From an uncultured Gammaproteobacteria bacterium (lineage in GTDB: Bacteria > Pseudomonadota > Gammaproteobacteria > UBA4575): DNA of 55,383 nucleotides. A model generated the notes under the pieces. The model was not told where the DNA came from. It saw only the letters and a program-made list of their open reading frames with translations, and searched no databases. The stretch is from assembly GCA_938074525.1 (NCBI GenBank), contig CALJEX010000001.1, forward strand, positions 1 to 55,383, in the 5' to 3' direction. Position numbers and translations under genes: made by a program. Each line of letters opens with the position of its first letter. Within the stretch, counting starts at the first letter, position 1. Below are positions 28,457 to 38,244 of the stretch, one piece after another.

Positions 28457-28722
28457 TTGAAGATCAAGCGACCATCTGTAATAAGCTAGGATTACATGCA
28501 CGCGCGGCAGCAAAATTTGTCGCCACTGCTAGTGAATTCGAATCTGAAATTGAAATTGAAAAAGACAGCAAACGCGTCAATGGCAAAAGTATTATGGGCG
28601 TGATGATGCTAGCCGCCAGCAAAGGCAGCCACATTAAACTATTCATCGACGGCGCAGATGCTGAAGATGCTATGATCAAAATCAAAGACTTAATTGCTTC
28701 ACGCTTTGGTGAAGACGAATAG
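28453..28722 (+). CDS. ptsO: HPr-family phosphocarrier protein (NPr-like)
   Basis: The 89-residue phosphocarrier has the phospho-His motif NKLGLHARAAAKF (His16) and the regulatory Ser segment VNGKSIMGVMMLAA. It carries phosphate from enzyme I to the EIIA proteins. The presence of a serine in the HprK target position fits the linked hprK gene. NPr and HPr are hard to tell apart by sequence; I use ptsO because of the rpoN-ptsN-rapZ context. Confidence 0.93.
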   Translation: MIEDQATICNKLGLHARAAAKFVATASEFESEIEIEKDSKRVNGKSIMGVMMLAASKGSHIKLFIDGADAEDAMIKIKDLIASRFGEDE

Positions 28723-28746
28723 TATAACCAACACAATGATATTTAC

Positions 28747-30480
28747 ATGGCGTTAATTATTAGTGGATTAGGTGTATCAAGAGGCATTGCCATAGGCAAT
28801 GTGCATTTACTATTGCGCAGCTCGCTAGAAGTTTATGAGCGCACTTTACATCCTGACGAAATTAATGCGGAAGTAAAGCGATTCAAATCGGCAGTTGATC
28901 GCGCCGGGAAACAACTACGCAAAATTCAAAGCTCCATTCCTGCTGAAGCACCGAAAGAAATAGCTTCGTTCATAGAATCGCATTTACTAATGCTAAATGA
29001 TTCTATGCTGTCTAAAGCACCAATCGACATCATTAAAGAAGTTTACTGCAATGCCGAGTGGGCACTGAAAATACAACGCGACAAATTAGTCGCTGTGTTT
29101 GAACAAATGGAAGATGAGTACTTACAGACTCGCCAGAATGATATTGATCATGTCATCAATCTTATTCAGAAAATGTTATTTGATCACCAGTACGAAGTTG
29201 AAAAAGAAATCCAAACATTGCGTGGCTCTATCATTGTTGCTGATGATTTAACCCCAGCAGACACAGTAGTGCTTCAACATCAAAATATTGCAGGCTTTAT
29301 TACTGAATTAGGTGGCCCATTATCACATACCGCTATCATTGCTCGTAGCTTAGGCATTCCTGCCATTGTTGGCATGCAGGATGCGCGTTTATTACTAAAA
29401 GAAAATGAGCAAATTATTATTGACGGCTCTGAAGGCATGGTACTCGCCGGTGTCGATGATAAAACTATTAAAGAATATAAAGCAAAACAAAAAGAGCAAA
29501 AAGAAGAACGACGAAAATTAGAATCTCTACGTGATGTTAAAGCAAAAACCAAAGACGGCGTTGCCATCAACCTACAAGCTAATATTGAATTAACAGATGA
29601 TGTTAAAGCGCTAAAAAATAGCGGCGCCCAAGGCGTTGGCTTATATAGAACCGAATTTTTATACATAGATCGTGATGAGCCAGCATCAGAAAATGAACAG
29701 TTAAACGCATACAAAAAAGTCATTCGTGCGCTGAAAGGCCTGCCAGTCACTATCCGCACTTTAGATTTGGGTGCAGAAAAAGAATTTGATCCCAAATACA
29801 AAGGACCCTTAGTACAAAACCCTGCGTTAGGCTTACGCGGATTAAGGCGCTCTCTTAAGGATACCGAGCTATTCAAATTACAGCTACGCGCTATTTTACG
29901 TGCATCAATTATTGGTCCGGTGCGCATCATGTTCCCAATGATTACTAGCCATGATGAATTAATGACAACGCTGACCATACTCGATCAAGCTAAACGTGAA
30001 TTAAAAGAAGAAGATAAAGAGTTTGACAACGATATACCGATCGGCATCATGATCGAAGTGCCTGCAGCGGCTTTAGTCGCTGCGCGTTTTGCCAAACAAT
30101 TAGACTTCTTATCAATTGGTACCAATGACTTAATTCAATACACGCTTGCTATCGATCGTATTGACGAATCGGTCAATTATTTATATGACCCACTACACCC
30201 TGCCGTATTAAAGCTAATTCAACTCACTTTACAAGCAGGCAAGCAAGCTAAAATCCCTGTTTCCATGTGTGGAGAAATGGCAGGAGATCCTCGCTATACA
30301 CGTTTATTACTAGGCATGGGCTTAACACATTTCAGTGCTCACCCAGCAACAGTACTCGATGTGAAATCGATTATTAACTCTAGCTCGATAAAAAAATTAG
30401 AACCTCTATGTAAGCGCATTCTCAGCGCAGCCACACGACCTGACAAGATTCACCAGCTAGTTGAACAACTAAACGAATAA
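28747..30480 (+). CDS. ptsI: Phosphoenolpyruvate-protein phosphotransferase (enzyme I)
   Basis: The 577-residue enzyme takes phosphate from PEP and passes it to HPr. The active-site His is in GGPLSHTAIIARS; PEP-binding segments include GLYRTEFLY, the GLRGLRRS stretch, IMIEVPAAA, SIGTNDLIQY and the C-terminal SMCGEMAGD. It lacks the N-terminal GAF domain of enterobacterial PtsP (EI-Ntr, about 748 residues), so it is the plain EI architecture, although by context it serves the regulatory PTS. It is the last gene of the rpoN-PTS series. Confidence 0.94.
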   Translation: MALIISGLGVSRGIAIGNVHLLLRSSLEVYERTLHPDEINAEVKRFKSAVDRAGKQLRKIQSSIPAEAPKEIASFIESHLLMLNDSMLSKAPIDIIKEVYCNAEWALKIQRDKLVAVFEQMEDEYLQTRQNDIDHVINLIQKMLFDHQYEVEKEIQTLRGSIIVADDLTPADTVVLQHQNIAGFITELGGPLSHTAIIARSLGIPAIVGMQDARLLLKENEQIIIDGSEGMVLAGVDDKTIKEYKAKQKEQKEERRKLESLRDVKAKTKDGVAINLQANIELTDDVKALKNSGAQGVGLYRTEFLYIDRDEPASENEQLNAYKKVIRALKGLPVTIRTLDLGAEKEFDPKYKGPLVQNPALGLRGLRRSLKDTELFKLQLRAILRASIIGPVRIMFPMITSHDELMTTLTILDQAKRELKEEDKEFDNDIPIGIMIEVPAAALVAARFAKQLDFLSIGTNDLIQYTLAIDRIDESVNYLYDPLHPAVLKLIQLTLQAGKQAKIPVSMCGEMAGDPRYTRLLLGMGLTHFSAHPATVLDVKSIINSSSIKKLEPLCKRILSAATRPDKIHQLVEQLNE

Positions 30481-30609
30481 TATTATCTAAATATGACAGC
30501 TTGAATATAAATCTTTTTTTTAATACAAGCACATTATTTGTCCAGCACTAAAACATCATTACTTATAAATCCTTTTTTGCATTCGCCTAACTAACGGGTA
30601 CACTTCAAT

Positions 30610-30631
30610 GCATCGATGCGCCGATGGCGCA
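30610..30631 (+). promoter_or_regulatory. Alternative hairpins just upstream of the mgtE ribosome site
   Basis: GCATCGATGC (30610-30619) is a perfect palindrome. TGCGCC-GAT-GGCGCA (30617-30631) is a six-base stem with a three-base loop. They share bases 30617-30619, so they exclude one another. The second ends five bases before the AAGGA site of mgtE (30635-30639), so it could affect initiation. No known Mg riboswitch fold is recognised. Confidence 0.35.
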
Positions 30632-30645
30632 ATCAAGGATTTACC

Positions 30646-31992
30646 ATGCCAGACACCCAAGCACGTGACAATCTGCAAGTCATTACAGAAGCACTCGACA
30701 CCGGCGAGATGCAGCGTGCTGGGCGCATATTAAATTCGTTTCACCCCGCTGAAATTGCTCATCTACTAGAATCATTACCGCAATCTCAACGCATGTTCAT
30801 CTGGAACATGCTGGATCATGATGATGACGGCGAAATTTTGCTCCATGTAGTAGATGAAGTACGTAGCGGCCTTATCGAAGTCATGGATAAGGAGCAATTG
30901 ATTTCGGCTACCGAAGGACTTGATCTTGATGACTTAGCTGACTTATTAGCAGATCTTCCAAGCGCGGTTACCGATACCGCACTCAGCAACTTAGACATTA
31001 GCGACCGTCAACGTCTGCAAGCGGTACTGTCATTTGATGAGGACAGTGCTGGTGGACTGATGAACCCTAACACTGTCACCGTGCGCAAAGAAATTAGTCT
31101 CGATGTAGTACTCAGATACTTACGTTCACGTAAAAATCTCCCTGCACATACCGATAGTTTATTTGTTGTAGACCGCTATGAAAAATACATAGGCGCATTA
31201 ACTTTAGCTGATGTACTCACACATGATCCATCAACACTGGTTCAAGACTTACTACAAGATAATATAGAACCCATCCTTGTCAGCGATAGCGCTACTGACG
31301 TGGCTCATACATTTGAAAATCTAGATTTAATTTCCGCACCCGTGATTGATGAAAATGGCAAGCTACTAGGTCGAATCACCATTGATGACGTGGTCGATGT
31401 AATTAGAGAAGAAGGTGAACACTCCATTATGAGTATGGCCGGCTTAACTGAAGAAGAAGATTTATTTGCTCCTGTCACCAAGTCTACACGCCGTCGTGCA
31501 TTATGGTTAGGCGTCAATATGCTTACCGCATTTTTAGCCGCTTGGGTAATTAGCTTATTTCAAGAGACGCTAGAGCAGATAATCATGCTTGCGATACTGA
31601 TACCCGTCGTTGCGAGTATGGGCGGTATTGCGGGTAGCCAGACATTAACATTAGTCATTCGTGGCCTAGCACTAAAACAAATCGGTAAGGCAAATTCAAA
31701 AATACTATTAATGCGTGAACTCGGTATCGGCCTTCTTAACGGCTTACTTTGGTCCACGATCGTCGCCATGATTGCAATTCTATGGTTTCAAGACCTACAA
31801 CTCGGCTGGATCATTGCATTGGCGATGATGGCAAATTTAGTGTGCGCAGGATTAGCAGGAGTCATCATCCCCATTGCCTTAAGAAAGTATGGCATTGATC
31901 CAGCACTTGCTGGCGGTGTAGTGTTAACAACAATCACCGACGTGGTTGGTATCTCCGCTTTTCTTGGCTTAGCAACCTGGTTACTTTTATAA
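30646..31992 (+). CDS. mgtE: Magnesium transporter MgtE
   Basis: The 448-residue protein has the N-terminal superhelical MgtE domain (about 1-125), a pair of CBS domains (about 130-260) and five C-terminal helices with the pore region PVVASMGGIAGSQTLTLVIRGLAL. MgtE is a Mg channel gated by cytosolic Mg through the N and CBS domains. I choose the ATG at 30646 because it follows AAGGA at seven bases; a longer frame from 30616 lacks a ribosome site. It may be on its own transcript, 165 bases after ptsI. Confidence 0.94.
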   Translation: MPDTQARDNLQVITEALDTGEMQRAGRILNSFHPAEIAHLLESLPQSQRMFIWNMLDHDDDGEILLHVVDEVRSGLIEVMDKEQLISATEGLDLDDLADLLADLPSAVTDTALSNLDISDRQRLQAVLSFDEDSAGGLMNPNTVTVRKEISLDVVLRYLRSRKNLPAHTDSLFVVDRYEKYIGALTLADVLTHDPSTLVQDLLQDNIEPILVSDSATDVAHTFENLDLISAPVIDENGKLLGRITIDDVVDVIREEGEHSIMSMAGLTEEEDLFAPVTKSTRRRALWLGVNMLTAFLAAWVISLFQETLEQIIMLAILIPVVASMGGIAGSQTLTLVIRGLALKQIGKANSKILLMRELGIGLLNGLLWSTIVAMIAILWFQDLQLGWIIALAMMANLVCAGLAGVIIPIALRKYGIDPALAGGVVLTTITDVVGISAFLGLATWLLL

Positions 31993-32029
31993 TCAAGATA
32001 AAATCATTCAAAAATTTTGGAATAACTCA

Positions 32030-32966
32030 ATGAATAATCTTCACATCAAGCTAGTTAATTTATTATTAATTTGTGCATTAACTATATTCCCAGCACATGC
32101 TGATAACCCACCAGCGATTGATTTTGAGTCCATCATGAATGGTTACTTTGATGACAGCTCAGGTTTAATTAGTTTTGGTGATTACCGCATTGCATTTGCA
32201 CCCGAAGGTCAATTCAATGGATTAGTAGCAGTACTAAATGCCAAAGGAGAAATAGTTGCATAGCATAAATTCTTTGAAGATTATGCCAACAAAGAAGGTG
32301 TCTTTGCCACAATTCGCGCTGTTGGTCCGGCTGATGTCACTCTTACTGAACCAGGTTTATATACTATTGTATTTGTTGCCAACGACAAACCAATCACTCG
32401 TTTCCTAGTTAAACTAGAACAAACTTCTGCCGGTGAAGATGCATTCAATCCAGAAAAAACTTTTCGGTTTGATGGGTGCTGGCGGACACGCGCGCATCTT
32501 TCATTGAAAACTTATAAAGATGAGCCATTTCCTGAACTCACCATGTGGCTTGGCGGTAAAGATTTAGCTGAAGGAAAAAATAAAGACTTATTTGTTGCAA
32601 CATTATTGCGTGACGGTGAAGTTGTCGCACATAGCAAAAGTACTACTGGTTTTATTGACGACGGACATTTTGAACCCAAATATGTCAGCTTTTATCACCC
32701 TCACGAAAGAAGCTAATGCAGAACTATTCATGTTAAAAGATTGGACCGCTAATGGTAGCTATGAGATTAGCGTAACGCGCCAATCGGATGAGGGGAAAAT
32801 TCGTTCTTATGATTTCGATGTCGTCGATGGAAAAATTCAAGAAATGCCTGAGAGCCAATTAGGTTATGACCCGGCAACCGACTTCATCCTCCCTAGAGTA
32901 CAGAAAGTAAATGCCACCAGCTTAGAAATGTCTAAAGCTATTTGGATACAGGATATCAAACGTTAA
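32030..32966 (+). pseudogene. Broken gene for an exported protein of unknown function (amber stop plus frameshift)
   Basis: An intact start (ATG at 32030) encodes a signal peptide (about 1-25, ending AHA) and a soluble region. The frame is stopped by TAG at 32261-32263 after GEIVA, but the same frame stays open and protein-like for another 150 codons to 32716. The coding frame then shifts by one near 32690-32705 (SFYHPHERS versus FITLTKEANAEL) and continues to a stop at 32964-32966. Repairing both gives about 310 residues. TAG could derive from CAG (Gln) by one transition. I do not recognise the family. It is probably a recent pseudogene, unless one defect is a sequencing error. Confidence 0.8.
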
Positions 32967-32996
32967 TTTCGTTTATTTAAATAAAACTTATCGCTC

Positions 32997-33233
32997 ATGA
33001 AAAAACTGAAAAACGAAAAAGAATTAGTTAAAAAAGCGATAGCCGCCGGCGTTAAATATGGCGAAGAAAGAGGCGTTGTTGAATTTGAGCCGACTGACTC
33101 AGCCAGTGAAAAAATAGAATATATTTACCGGCTGTTAGTGCACGACAAAGTCATTCAAGCGATTCCTCAAGAACAAATCTCTCAGCAATCGATGCGCCAT
33201 AGATTAGCTATCTGGGCGTCAAAATTGGACTAA
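32997..33233 (+). CDS. Small conserved protein, DUF5062-like
   Basis: The 78-residue soluble protein is rich in charged residues (MKKLKNEKELVKKA at the start) and contains EPTDSASEKIEYIYRLLVHDK and a helical end, MRHRLAIWASKLD. From memory this pattern resembles the DUF5062 family of small gammaproteobacterial proteins; I cannot verify that here. It has no signal peptide or membrane helix. It ends four bases from the converging dcd gene. Function unknown. Confidence 0.7.
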   Translation: MKKLKNEKELVKKAIAAGVKYGEERGVVEFEPTDSASEKIEYIYRLLVHDKVIQAIPQEQISQQSMRHRLAIWASKLD

Positions 33234-33237
33234 AGCG

Positions 33238-33804
33238 TTAAGCTTTAGGTAATGTAACTCCGGTCTGCCCTTGGTATTTCCCACCACGATCTTTATACGA
33301 AGTCTCACACTCTTCATCAGACTCAAAAAACAACATCTGAGCAACACCTTCGTTAGCATAAATTTTTGCAGGTAATGGTGTAGTATTTGAAAACTCTAAA
33401 GTCACATGGCCTTCCCATTCCGGCTCTAATGGAGTGACATTCACAATAATTCCACAGCGCGCATAAGTAGACTTACCTAAACATACGGTTAACACTGATC
33501 TAGGAATTCGAAAGTATTCCACAGTACTAGCAAGTGCAAACGAGTTAGGCGGGATAATACAAACATGGCCTTCAAAATCGACAAAACTTTCTGGATTAAA
33601 AGCTTTGGGATCAACCACGGCAGAATTTATATTGGTGAAAATTTTAAAGTGATTCGAGCAACGCACATCATATCCATAACTAGAGGTGCCATAAGAAATG
33701 ATTTTCTCATCGTTAACTTGTTTTACCTGGCCAGCAACAAATGGATCTATCATTTGTTGCTGATCCGCCATTCGCCGAATCCAGCGATCAGATTTAATCG
33801 ACAT
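33238..33804 (-). CDS. dcd: dCTP deaminase
   Basis: The 188-residue enzyme deaminates dCTP to dUTP, the main route to dTTP in many Gram-negative bacteria. Conserved elements are SSYGYDVRC near the N-terminus, the catalytic region [32 protein letters not shown], and AQMLFFE. Length matches the homotrimeric enterobacterial enzyme. It follows a LEA-type lipoprotein gene by nine bases on the minus strand and lies in the usual apbC-dcd neighbourhood. Confidence 0.95.
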   Translation of the reverse strand: MSIKSDRWIRRMADQQQMIDPFVAGQVKQVNDEKIISYGTSSYGYDVRCSNHFKIFTNINSAVVDPKAFNPESFVDFEGHVCIIPPNSFALASTVEYFRIPRSVLTVCLGKSTYARCGIIVNVTPLEPEWEGHVTLEFSNTTPLPAKIYANEGVAQMLFFESDEECETSYKDRGGKYQGQTGVTLPKA

Positions 33805-33813
33805 AGTGTTTAG

Positions 33814-34281
33814 TTATTTAAATGGCGAAACAAATGGCAATTTAAAATCGCCTTGTTTAGAAAATGGAATCGGGTGATTAAAGATGGAAGCTTTAATATT
33901 ACCTTTCACAGTGTAGTCAGCCGTCCCCGTTCTCAGTACTTCAGGCAAGGTTTCGATAATGCCAAAATAGGATAGACGAACAGGCAACTCAATCGTCTCT
34001 CGACCAAAGGCCGGCACAGAAATCGAATTGTCATCCTGCCCAGTGACTAATTTATTACCAGCAACAAATACTTCGTAACTCAGCCCACGTGCACTCAAAC
34101 GAGTGTCATTGGGATTATCAATATCTAATGTCACAATGGCATCAATACCGCCCAATGTCGCATCGGTAATTTCTAATCCACGCACTTGAACATTTGGTTC
34201 AATCAGTGGTTTTGAAAGCGGGCCCGCACACCCCACGAGCAGTAGTGTCATGCATAACAAACTAATCGCAATACGTAACAT
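33814..34281 (-). CDS. LEA type 2 (LEA14-like) lipoprotein
   Basis: The 155-residue product has a lipoprotein signal peptide with lipobox LLVGC (Cys18), predicting attachment to the membrane. The rest is a late-embryogenesis-abundant type 2 / WHy-like domain with LGGIDAIVTLDIDNPNDTRLSARGLSYEVFVAG. Bacterial homologues are usually uncharacterised periplasmic lipoproteins. It lies between apbC and dcd on the same strand, 20 bases after apbC. Confidence 0.85.
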   Translation of the reverse strand: MLRIAISLLCMTLLLVGCAGPLSKPLIEPNVQVRGLEITDATLGGIDAIVTLDIDNPNDTRLSARGLSYEVFVAGNKLVTGQDDNSISVPAFGRETIELPVRLSYFGIIETLPEVLRTGTADYTVKGNIKASIFNHPIPFSKQGDFKLPFVSPFK

Positions 34282-34301
34282 CGAGTGAATCCTTATAGTT
34301 A

Positions 34302-35393
34302 TTATGTATTCTGAATAACAATCTTAGGGAATTTAGCACTATAGTCTTTACTTTTCACCGCTAATTTAGCAGCCGTTTTACGCGCAATCTCTTTATAAAT
34401 CTGACTCACTCGACTATCAGGTGTCGCAATCACAGTTGGCTCACCACCATCGACTTGTTGACGAATGCTCATATCTAGCGGCAACTTGCCAAGTAATTCA
34501 ACATCACTTTCTTCTGCCATCTTCTCGCCACCACCGGTGCCAAAGATCGCTTCTTCATGACCGCACTCACTACAAATATGCAAACTCATGTTCTCTACGA
34601 TACCTAGTACTGGCACTTCAACCTTCTCAAACATCTTCAGGCCTTTACGTGCATCTAACAACGCAATGTCTTGCGGCGTCGTCACAATCACAGCACCACT
34701 GACAGGAATTTTCTGAGCCAAGGTCAATTGCACATCACCAGTACCCGGCGGTAAATCAACCACCAAGTAATCGATATCTCTCCAACGCGTGTCGTTTAGT
34801 AACTGCTCTAATGCTTGGGTCACCATCGGTCCACGCCAGATCATTGGAGTTTCTTCATCAATCAAAAAACCAATCGACATCGCTTGAATGCCATGACCTA
34901 TCATTGGCTCCAAACTCTTACCATCGCTTGATTCAGGCTGCCCAGAGACTCCCAACATACGCGGCTGACTTGGGCCATAGATATCGGCATCAAGAATACC
35001 AACATTGGCCCCCTCGGCGGCCAATGCCAGCGCAAGATTCACCGCAGTAGTAGATTTACCGACGCCGCCTTTACCAGACGCCACCGCAATCACATTCTTG
35101 ATATTCTCCATTGGCTTAAGGCTTTTCTGAACCGCGTGGGCCTGGATATTCCAACCAATAGTGATATCGACATTCTTAACGCCATCCAACTTACTCACTT
35201 CAGTGCCTATTTTTTCAGATAATTCCTCTATCATGCTCTTGGCAGGGTAACCAAGCTCTATAGTGATGCTGACGTTATCGCCATCCACTTTCACGTCTTT
35301 CACCCATTTAGCAGCAACAAGGTTCTTGTCAACATTAGGGTCTTGTATGGTTTTTAGGGTGTCTTCTACTTGCTGTGGGCTAACGCTCGCCAT
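34302..35393 (-). CDS. apbC: Iron-sulfur carrier protein ApbC/Mrp
   Basis: The 363-residue P-loop NTPase carries Fe-S clusters to target enzymes. An N-terminal MIP18-like (DUF59) domain (about 1-90) is followed by the deviant Walker A GKGGVGKSTTAVNLALALA (about 108-126). MIWRGPMVTQALEQLL, DLPPGTGDVQLTL and the cluster-binding CxxC in SLHICSECGHEEAIFG are also present. It is divergent from metG, the widespread gammaproteobacterial arrangement. Confidence 0.95.
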   Translation of the reverse strand: MASVSPQQVEDTLKTIQDPNVDKNLVAAKWVKDVKVDGDNVSITIELGYPAKSMIEELSEKIGTEVSKLDGVKNVDITIGWNIQAHAVQKSLKPMENIKNVIAVASGKGGVGKSTTAVNLALALAAEGANVGILDADIYGPSQPRMLGVSGQPESSDGKSLEPMIGHGIQAMSIGFLIDEETPMIWRGPMVTQALEQLLNDTRWRDIDYLVVDLPPGTGDVQLTLAQKIPVSGAVIVTTPQDIALLDARKGLKMFEKVEVPVLGIVENMSLHICSECGHEEAIFGTGGGEKMAEESDVELLGKLPLDMSIRQQVDGGEPTVIATPDSRVSQIYKEIARKTAAKLAVKSKDYSAKFPKIVIQNT

Positions 35394-35564
35394 TGGGTGA
35401 ATCCTCTTAGTGACTAATTTTCTAAAATGGTGTGCAGTTAAACACTCCAGCAGCCTTATTCCTAGCTCCTGATTGAGATATTAGGACGATATACAATCTA
35501 TCTAGCCGCACTTTTACGAAGCTGGTAAGGTACGCCCTCATTAAGCAATTTGTTCTGTAAACTC

Positions 35565-37586
35565 GTGAATAATCGAAGAATTTTAGTTACCAGCGCGCTC
35601 CCCTATGCCAATGGATCTATCCATTTAGGTCACCTCGTAGAGTACATCCAGACGGATGTGTGGACACGCTTCCAAAAAATGTGTGGTCACCAATGTATCT
35701 ATGTCTGTGCAGACGATGCTCATGGCACACCCATTATGATCCGCGCTCAGCAAGAAGGTATCACCCCTGAAGAACTGATTGCTAAAACCAAACAAGAACA
35801 TGAACAAGACTTTGCTGACTTCCATGTCAATTTTGATAATTTCCACAGCACACACTCGAATGAAAATCGACACTTTGCGACAAGCATGTTTAAAACGCTA
35901 CAAAGCAATGGCTACATAAGCACCAAAACAGTCACCGATTTATTCGACCCTAGTGAAAAAGTGTTTTTGCCAGATCGATTCGTACGCGGCACCTGCCCAA
36001 AATGTAAAGCAGAAGACCAATATGGCGATAACTGTGAAGTCTGCGGTGCCACTTACACACCATCAGATTTAATTAATCCACGTTCTGCCCTCAGCGGCGT
36101 GGAGCCGGTTAAAAAAGAAAACCTTCATTACTTTTTCAAGCTCAGCACTTTAGAGCCTGCGCTGAAAGAATGGACGCAATCTGGCAGCTTACAGCCCGAG
36201 ATTGCCAATAAAATTTCAGAATGGTTTGAGGATGGATTACAAGATTGGGACATCTCGCGTGATGCACCTTATTTTGGCTTTGAAATCCCAGACGCTCCAG
36301 GCAAGTATTTCTATGTATGGTTAGATGCACCGATTGGCTACATGGCTAGCTTTAAAAATTACTGTGATCGCACTGGCGAAGATTTCGATTCGTTTTGGAA
36401 ACCTAATAGTGATGCAGAGCTTTATCACTTCATAGGAAAAGATATTGCATACTTTCATACTTTATTTTGGCCTGCGACTTTGATGGGTTCAGGATGGCGT
36501 ACACCAACCAGCGTGTACTGCCATGGATTTTTAACGGTTAATGGGCAGAAGATGTCTAAGTCGCGTGGTACATTTATTAAGGCGCGCACATATTTAAATC
36601 ATTTGCAGCCAGAATATTTACGTTACTACTTCGCGGCAAAATTAAACGACGGCGTTTCTGATATTGATTTAAACCTTGAAGACTTCCAACAACGTGTCAA
36701 CAGCGATGTAGTTGGCAAGCTAGTTAATATTGCTAGCCGATGTGCTGGATTCATTTATAAAAAGTTTGATGCAAAATTAACATCAGAATTTATCCAGGAA
36801 GGCACTGATGCTTTAAACCTCGCCAGCGAAAAAAATAGTGAAATAAAGAACCTATACGAAGCACGCAAATACTCAGAAGCAATGCGAACCATTATGAGTC
36901 TTGCGGATATCGCCAACCAAGTAATTGATCAGTACAAACCTTGGGAACGTATTAAAGATGATGCTAACCAAACTGAAGTTCATCAAGTATGCAGTTTTGG
37001 TTTAAACATATTTCGCTTGCTAATTGGCTACCTAAAACCGGTAATGCCTGAACTCGCCAAAAAATCTGAGGCTTTCTTAAACACAGAAATTTGCTGGGAT
37101 GATTTAGCTAGCGGCAAACCTTTTGCTGAAGGCCATCAGATCAATAAATTTAAGCCACTAATTACGCGCATTGAAAAAGAAGCAGTAGATAAGATGATCG
37201 AAGAAACAAAGCAAGATGCTGCACCTAAAGCTAGTGATCCAATTAGCGATGAAATCACATTTGATGACTTTGCCAAACTGGATTTACGCGTTGCACGCAT
37301 TGCCAAAGCAACACATGTTGAAGGCGCCGACAAATTACTTCAACTCACACTAGACCTCGGTGAACCCAGCGGCGGATTACAAAAAAATGTATTCGCAGGT
37401 ATCAAGAGTGCATACAACCCAGCAGATCTGGAAGGCAAGTTAGTCGTAATGGTAGCGAATCTTGCGCCGCGAAAAATGCGCTTTGGCTTATCCGAAGGCA
37501 TGGTGCTCGCTGCTAGCGGCACTGACAGTGGGCTGTACATAATTCATCCTGATAATGGTGCAACACCAGGAATGCGCGTTAAGTAG
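35565..37586 (+). CDS. metG: Methionyl-tRNA synthetase
   Basis: The class I synthetase has the HIGH-type motif [10 protein letters not shown], the four-Cys zinc knuckle (CPKC...CEVC, about 140-158 by this start), the KMSKS motif [12 protein letters not shown], and a C-terminal tRNA-binding domain (about 570-673) with [20 protein letters not shown] choose GTG 35565 (673 residues), which gives the standard [16 protein letters not shown]-terminus; a TTG at 35550 is a poorer start. No strong ribosome site is visible for either. It is followed by a ferredoxin gene seven bases later. Confidence 0.95.
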   Translation: MNNRRILVTSALPYANGSIHLGHLVEYIQTDVWTRFQKMCGHQCIYVCADDAHGTPIMIRAQQEGITPEELIAKTKQEHEQDFADFHVNFDNFHSTHSNENRHFATSMFKTLQSNGYISTKTVTDLFDPSEKVFLPDRFVRGTCPKCKAEDQYGDNCEVCGATYTPSDLINPRSALSGVEPVKKENLHYFFKLSTLEPALKEWTQSGSLQPEIANKISEWFEDGLQDWDISRDAPYFGFEIPDAPGKYFYVWLDAPIGYMASFKNYCDRTGEDFDSFWKPNSDAELYHFIGKDIAYFHTLFWPATLMGSGWRTPTSVYCHGFLTVNGQKMSKSRGTFIKARTYLNHLQPEYLRYYFAAKLNDGVSDIDLNLEDFQQRVNSDVVGKLVNIASRCAGFIYKKFDAKLTSEFIQEGTDALNLASEKNSEIKNLYEARKYSEAMRTIMSLADIANQVIDQYKPWERIKDDANQTEVHQVCSFGLNIFRLLIGYLKPVMPELAKKSEAFLNTEICWDDLASGKPFAEGHQINKFKPLITRIEKEAVDKMIEETKQDAAPKASDPISDEITFDDFAKLDLRVARIAKATHVEGADKLLQLTLDLGEPSGGLQKNVFAGIKSAYNPADLEGKLVVMVANLAPRKMRFGLSEGMVLAASGTDSGLYIIHPDNGATPGMRVK

Positions 37587-37593
37587 TATTCAT

Positions 37594-38229
37594 ATGGAAT
37601 TACACGCGATCTCATTTAGCAAAACTCTTGCTGTTATAGATGAAGATCGCTGCATTGGTTGCGCTCTTTGCATTAAAGCATGTCCATTCGATGCGATCTT
37701 AGGTGCATCAAAACAACTACACAGTGTAATCAACCAATTTTGTACTGGTTGCAAATTATGCATCAAACCATGTCCAGTTGATTGTATTTCTATGCAACCG
37801 AATAATGCATTAGAAACCATTGAGCCTATCGCACCAATATTCGATAGCCACAAAGCTTGTATAAAGTGCGATGATTGCATTCCGGTTTGTCCTAGCAATT
37901 TAAACCCAAAAAATTTATACCTAAACATTCGCAGTAAGAAATTCTCTCAAGCAAAACAAGATTCATTACTATCATGCGCACAATGTGCTGATTGCAATAA
38001 CGCTTGCCCAAGCAATATTCCGCTTTCTCAAACATTCGCATACGGCATCACTATGTTGAAAAACAAAGCCGCCAAGAAAGCATTTACCAACGAAAGCAAG
38101 CTACGCATAAAAATGCGCGAGCAAAGATTAAAAAATAAGAAATCTCAACAACTTGCTTTTTTATCTAGTAAAAAAAATGAGCTCGCAGAAAAACTACAAG
38201 CATTAAAAAGTTCCTCTTTAGAAAAATAA
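37594..38229 (+). CDS. RnfB-related ferredoxin with four 4Fe-4S motifs
   Basis: The 211-residue soluble protein has four classic C-x2-C-x2-C-x3-C motifs: Cys20-30 and Cys50-60 (RnfB-like, [16 protein letters not shown]), then Cys89-99 and Cys128-138 (closer to the paired ferredoxin module of RnfC and related proteins). The basic C-terminus (about 155-211) is rich in Lys and Arg. It lacks the N-terminal membrane helix and first cluster domain of true RnfB, and no other rnf genes are present. A lone RnfB-like gene between metG and nth is known in some Gammaproteobacteria. It is likely a cytoplasmic electron carrier; its partner is unknown. Confidence 0.85.
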   Translation: MELHAISFSKTLAVIDEDRCIGCALCIKACPFDAILGASKQLHSVINQFCTGCKLCIKPCPVDCISMQPNNALETIEPIAPIFDSHKACIKCDDCIPVCPSNLNPKNLYLNIRSKKFSQAKQDSLLSCAQCADCNNACPSNIPLSQTFAYGITMLKNKAAKKAFTNESKLRIKMREQRLKNKKSQQLAFLSSKKNELAEKLQALKSSSLEK

Positions 38230-38244
38230 TTACTGCTATTTAAT

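Noticed and set aside
37594-38229. Complete Rnf/Rsx complex
   Set aside because: Only one ferredoxin-like gene is present, it lacks RnfB's membrane helix, and no rnfACDGE genes flank it.
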